Source of the DNA: Acidobacteriota bacterium
Lineage (GTDB): Bacteria > Acidobacteriota > Thermoanaerobaculia > Multivoradales > JAHEKO01
Direction of reading: 5' to 3'
Length of the DNA: 9,225 nt
Assembly: GCA_030610025.1 (NCBI GenBank)
Contig: JAUWSP010000072.1
Coordinates: 1 to 9,225 of the forward strand
Shown: positions 6,521-9,225 of the stretch, piece after piece
Layout: each line of letters starts with the position of its first letter
Numbering within the stretch: the first letter of the stretch is position 1
Translations under genes and position numbers: made by a program
Notes under the pieces: model-generated
Seen by the model: the letters and a program-made list of their open reading frames with translations, nothing else
What the model was told of the DNA's origin: nothing
Databases searched by the model: none

Positions 6521-8019
6521 CCACCAGCCTGGCTGGAGAATATGACCAGGCTGAGACGACCTCTGACGGGCCTCTCCTGGTCTTCCGAGACAGCCTCGGC
6601 ACTGTCTTCCTCGAACGATTCCTCCGATCGGAAGTCCGTCCCCTTCCTCTCGATCAACACGACCTCGGGGCGCTCATCTCCCAGCACATCGAGAACCTGC
6701 AGCCGCTCACTGACCGCACCCACAGGTACCCGCCAGGCGGGCTCTTCGTTCACCACCAAACCGCTCGCAGTCTCGCGATTTCCAAGAAAGACCAGCAGAG
6801 TCTCATCTTCGACCAGGACCAGATCGGGAAGCCCATCCAGATCGATATCCTGCCCATACCTCCAGGTCTCAGTCTCTATCTCCAAAGTGGTCCGGCGTCT
6901 CTTCCCCTCGAAGGCCCCGGAGCCGGCTCCCATGAAGGCCTCGACCACGAGCTTGCCACCCCCGAGGCCCTTCGGCTGGACCAGAACCACATCGTCGAAG
7001 CCATCACGGTTCACATCGAACACACCCACGCCAGGGCGGTACCAGTTGCGGGTTCGAGACTCCACCTCCAGTATCGGCTTGGCACCGGATCGGCTTCGGT
7101 CCTCCGACAACCGAAGAACTCGCAGCTTCTCTTTCTCGAAAATACCGATCTTGTCAGCCTGGACAGTCGTGACAAGCAGGACGATTTCACCGTCAAGAAG
7201 GGCATACAGGCTCTCTTCCACGGTCTCAGGCGAGGGTAGCTGAGACCACAACTCCCGGACGACTCCATCGGAAGCGCTTCCGGGTTCGAGGATGAGGGTC
7301 CGCAATCGCCGATCGCCGACCGACTCGGGGCCGACGAGGTAGGTGAACGCACGAGGTGAGTCTGGCGAGGCAAGAGCACGCACCAGGGGCGAAGAGAGAC
7401 GCAGCCAGCTGCCCTGCATTCGTGCTCTCACGGGTAGCGGGTATTCCTCGACCTCCCGAAGGCGGCCCTCTTCCGGATCCAGAGCAAATCGCTTCGCTCG
7501 ACCGATTGCGGCCAGGACGAGCCCGTTCCCGGCCACGGTCGAACCCTCGAGCTCCAAGCGGACCCTACCCTTGAGATCGACTCCCTCCGCTTCCAAGGCC
7601 AGCTCGAGCTCTCCTTCACCGGTCAGTCGAAAGATCCTGCCGTACTCGCCGACCAGCAGCTCTGCAGTCCCATCGCCGACCAGGTCCACCGAAGCCAGGG
7701 AATCCGTGCCTGGTGGCAGGACCACCGGCAAATCACTCAGCCGCGCCGGATCTCCCAACCGAAGCTCATAGATGAACCGCGGCCCTTCGGAATCTTCGGC
7801 GGCCTCCACCAGGAGCACCAGTGACCGCTCGCCCGTGGGTGATTCAAAGGCCTCGAAAGTAACCAGGGGGCCTGGCACCACGACCTCCATCAGGCGGGCT
7901 CCATGAGCGTCACTCGACCTCAGGTCACCGGTTGCCTCCTTGCCATTCTCTCCTGCCGCCGCGAGAGATGGCTCGCCGGTCGCCAGCAGGAGCACCAGCA
8001 GAATCCCCAGCCTCTTCAC
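6517..8019 (-). CDS. Secreted FG-GAP/VCBS-repeat propeller protein, degenerate repeats
   Basis: A 500-residue protein. Residues 1-22 (VKRLGILLVLLLATGEPSLAAA) form a Sec signal peptide. The body holds repeats of the FG-GAP/VCBS type: VDLVGDGTAELLVGE (111-125), FDVNRDGFDDVVLV (334-347), IDLDGLPDLVLVE (392-404) and LDVLGDERPEVVLIE (443-457). Only some keep the Asp pattern of a calcium-binding loop. Such repeats build an integrin-alpha-like beta-propeller, usually exported and used in binding rather than catalysis; no catalytic motif is seen. Residues 459-486 are an acidic, probably disordered insert. GTG 8019 is chosen because it opens the signal peptide, overlaps the upstream stop as GTGA, and has GGAGG 6 nt before it. 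The open frame extends to 8403, but that part lies inside the upstream gene and is Arg-rich noise. The stop lies within the long hairpin. The partner or ligand is unknown. Confidence 0.8.
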   Translation of the reverse strand: MKRLGILLVLLLATGEPSLAAAGENGKEATGDLRSSDAHGARLMEVVVPGPLVTFEAFESPTGERSLVLLVEAAEDSEGPRFIYELRLGDPARLSDLPVVLPPGTDSLASVDLVGDGTAELLVGEYGRIFRLTGEGELELALEAEGVDLKGRVRLELEGSTVAGNGLVLAAIGRAKRFALDPEEGRLREVEEYPLPVRARMQGSWLRLSSPLVRALASPDSPRAFTYLVGPESVGDRRLRTLILEPGSASDGVVRELWSQLPSPETVEESLYALLDGEIVLLVTTVQADKIGIFEKEKLRVLRLSEDRSRSGAKPILEVESRTRNWYRPGVGVFDVNRDGFDDVVLVQPKGLGGGKLVVEAFMGAGSGAFEGKRRRTTLEIETETWRYGQDIDLDGLPDLVLVEDETLLVFLGNRETASGLVVNEEPAWRVPVGAVSERLQVLDVLGDERPEVVLIERKGTDFRSEESFEEDSAEAVSEDQERPVRGRLSLVIFSSQAGG

Positions 8020-9225
8020 GGCCGGCCTCCGCTCAGGTACAGGTCCAGTCGGGCCGCTGGCGTTACTCCCATCTCCCGTCGCCCTTCGGGTTGCGTCACC
8101 ATCAGGTCGGCTCGCCCATCTCCGTCGAGATCGCGGACCTGTACCAGACTCATGTCCTTCGGCTCCTCCAGCAAACGAATCGAGAGATCGGGCTCGGAGG
8201 GAAAGCGACACCCCTCGCCACCTCGATGAATCGTCACCTTGCGCCCCCGGCCGATCTGAACGAAGTCGGTGCGCCCATCGCCGTCGAAGTCGCCGGCGAA
8301 CTGTGACAGCTGACCGATGCGGAGATTCCTCAGATTCAAGCGAAAGCGCCCCGAGAGGTCGAGGTCCTCGACCGGGTCGAAGCCACCGGTGGCGTCCTGG
8401 CACCAGACATGGAAATCGAGGCCAATGCTGATCCTTTGCGTCGCCAGGATACTCAGCGCCTTCAGGAGAGAAAACTCCAGAGTGATGCTGATCAGGTCCT
8501 GTCGGCCGTCGCCGTCGAGATCTTGGAACCCCGCCGGCAGGCGGAAATCCGAATCCCCCTCGTCGAACGCATAGCCGATCGCCTCGAACTGCTCATAGGG
8601 CTCGTCTTCCATCTCTAGATTCTGCCGAGCTCGATGCAGGCGGTAGCGGACCGGTGGACGTTTGGCCTCCCGCACCTCCTTTCGCATGCCGGCATCGTCG
8701 TCACTCAAATCCTCTTCCGTGACGAACTCTGCGACCTCATCGCCGTCCAGGTCACCGAAGTAGACGATCGGAAGAGCGTCTGGGTCGTCGCTGCCAGGCA
8801 GCCGGATCGGTGCTTTGAAACCGCCAGCTCCGTCGCTGCGAAGCACGTGGAAAAGCCCCCAATCGCGATTCAGGTCGGGGACAAGCAGGTCCGGCAAGCC
8901 GTCGCCATCCACCTGCCTGACAACTGGCATGGGATAGTGGAGGATGACCTCACCATCGACCAGGTTTCGCTCCCCCGGTAGGTGCACCAGGCTCGACAGA
9001 TTCCCTGGAGCTTCGCCCAACGGCCCGAGGAGAACCGCCAACCCATCCCGGGTTGGCAGCAGCAGGTCCTGCTTTCCATCGCCGTCGAGGTCGTGCAGCA
9101 GCTCCAGGTTGGGGAGAAAGACTCCGCTCCCTGCCATCACCGGCTGCCGGTCGAACCAGGGCTCGAGAACCAGATGCGGCCCGGGCTCACTGTCGCGGAG
9201 GCGCAGCAACGAGATCCCTCGATCC
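8016..9225 (-). CDS. FG-GAP/VCBS-repeat propeller protein with calcium-binding loops (5' end beyond window)
   Basis: The last 402 codons are visible. The frame is open at the right edge (DRGISLLRLRD...), so the start and any signal peptide lie outside. The sequence carries five strong calcium-loop repeats: LHDLDGDGKQDLLLP, RQVDGDGLPDLLVP, FQDLDGDGRQDLISI, AGDFDGDGRTDFVQI and VRDLDGDGRADLMVT. A weaker one reads FGDLDGDEVAEFVTE. The DxDGDG-x-x-D loops followed by hydrophobic strands are the FG-GAP/VCBS signature of a seven-bladed integrin-like propeller. The spacing between repeats is irregular, with a charged insert (about visible residues 170-215) between two blades. It ends GGRP at TGA 8018-8016, overlapping the next gene's GTG by 4 nt, so the two are probably translated together. 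An extracytoplasmic location is inferred from the family and from the neighbour's signal peptide. The TTG at 9209 could be read as a start, but nothing supports it. Confidence 0.82.
   Translation of the reverse strand, partial: DRGISLLRLRDSEPGPHLVLEPWFDRQPVMAGSGVFLPNLELLHDLDGDGKQDLLLPTRDGLAVLLGPLGEAPGNLSSLVHLPGERNLVDGEVILHYPMPVVRQVDGDGLPDLLVPDLNRDWGLFHVLRSDGAGGFKAPIRLPGSDDPDALPIVYFGDLDGDEVAEFVTEEDLSDDDAGMRKEVREAKRPPVRYRLHRARQNLEMEDEPYEQFEAIGYAFDEGDSDFRLPAGFQDLDGDGRQDLISITLEFSLLKALSILATQRISIGLDFHVWCQDATGGFDPVEDLDLSGRFRLNLRNLRIGQLSQFAGDFDGDGRTDFVQIGRGRKVTIHRGGEGCRFPSEPDLSIRLLEEPKDMSLVQVRDLDGDGRADLMVTQPEGRREMGVTPAARLDLYLSGGRP
8026..8030 (-). promoter_or_regulatory. Shine-Dalgarno of the degenerate propeller gene
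   Basis: On the minus strand GGAGG lies 6 nt before GTG 8019, inside the end of the upstream gene. It decides the GTG start, gives the protein its signal peptide, and supports translational coupling of the two propeller genes. Confidence 0.6.

Noticed and set aside
6525..6553. Inverted repeat CAGCCTGG / CCAGGCTG with a 13-nt loop, and the tight palindrome CCAGCC-T-GGCTGG at 6524-6536
   Set aside because: Both lie in the last codons of the propeller gene, are short, and have no T-run. The palindrome centre leaves a one-base loop. They may add to termination, but chance is as likely.
6542..7243. Plus-strand open frame of 233 codons opposite the degenerate propeller gene
   Set aside because: Its Ser/Arg/Thr-rich translation is the complement of the acidic propeller sequence, while the minus strand shows a signal peptide and clear repeats.
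8016..9225. Recurrent near-identical DNA blocks (around 8118, 8281, 8511, 8740, 8897, 9077) that look like a tandem repeat
   Set aside because: They are irregularly spaced and each encodes a DxDGDG calcium loop, so they are explained by protein repeats rather than by a DNA repeat or CRISPR array.

Overview
The window is G+C-rich, densely packed bacterial DNA with eight protein-coding genes, two of them cut by the window edges. There are no RNA genes, CRISPR arrays, transposases or integrases. Signal peptides, a lipoprotein lipobox, a fused System II cytochrome c maturation protein and FG-GAP/VCBS propeller proteins together suggest a Gram-negative, respiring bacterium. The combination would fit Acidobacteriota or a deltaproteobacterial-type lineage, but this is a guess from gene style and cannot be proved from the window.

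Left part (1-1170): the first 38 codons of a secreted protein of unknown function run leftwards off the edge. Across a 195-nt gap, a divergent gene encodes an NmrA-like NAD(P)-binding SDR-family protein. Its stop codon overlaps the stop of the convergent gene cluster that follows.

Left-centre (1167-3952, all minus strand): an AqpZ-like MIP channel gene is followed after 137 nt by a tightly coupled three-gene block. The block is lemA (lipoprotein), then a signal-peptide and membrane-anchored TPM-domain (YgcG-type) protein with a glycine-rich tail, then a second, smaller TPM-domain protein without a signal peptide. Overlapping start and stop codons join all three (8 nt between lemA and the first TPM gene, 3 nt between the two TPM genes). 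LemA next to TPM proteins is a widespread arrangement of envelope genes of poorly understood function. The aquaporin-family protein has both NPA boxes but appears to lack the usual aromatic/arginine filter residues.

Centre (3953-6468): a 221-nt divergent intergenic region carries a promoter-like element on each strand and a short dyad. It is followed by a single 764-codon gene for a fused ResB-CcsA (CcsBA) haem export and cytochrome c synthase, with the WWD motif and the expected four histidines. It ends at a long 21-bp-arm hairpin (6474-6520) lying between convergent genes.

Right part (6517-9225, minus strand): two adjacent FG-GAP/VCBS propeller proteins overlap through GTGA. The upstream one is rich in canonical DxDGDG calcium-binding loops and is open to the window edge. 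The downstream one has a signal peptide and more degenerate repeats.

No convincing new multi-gene system was found. The points most worth a second look are the altered channel filter, the hairpin that overlaps a stop codon, and the paired propeller proteins.
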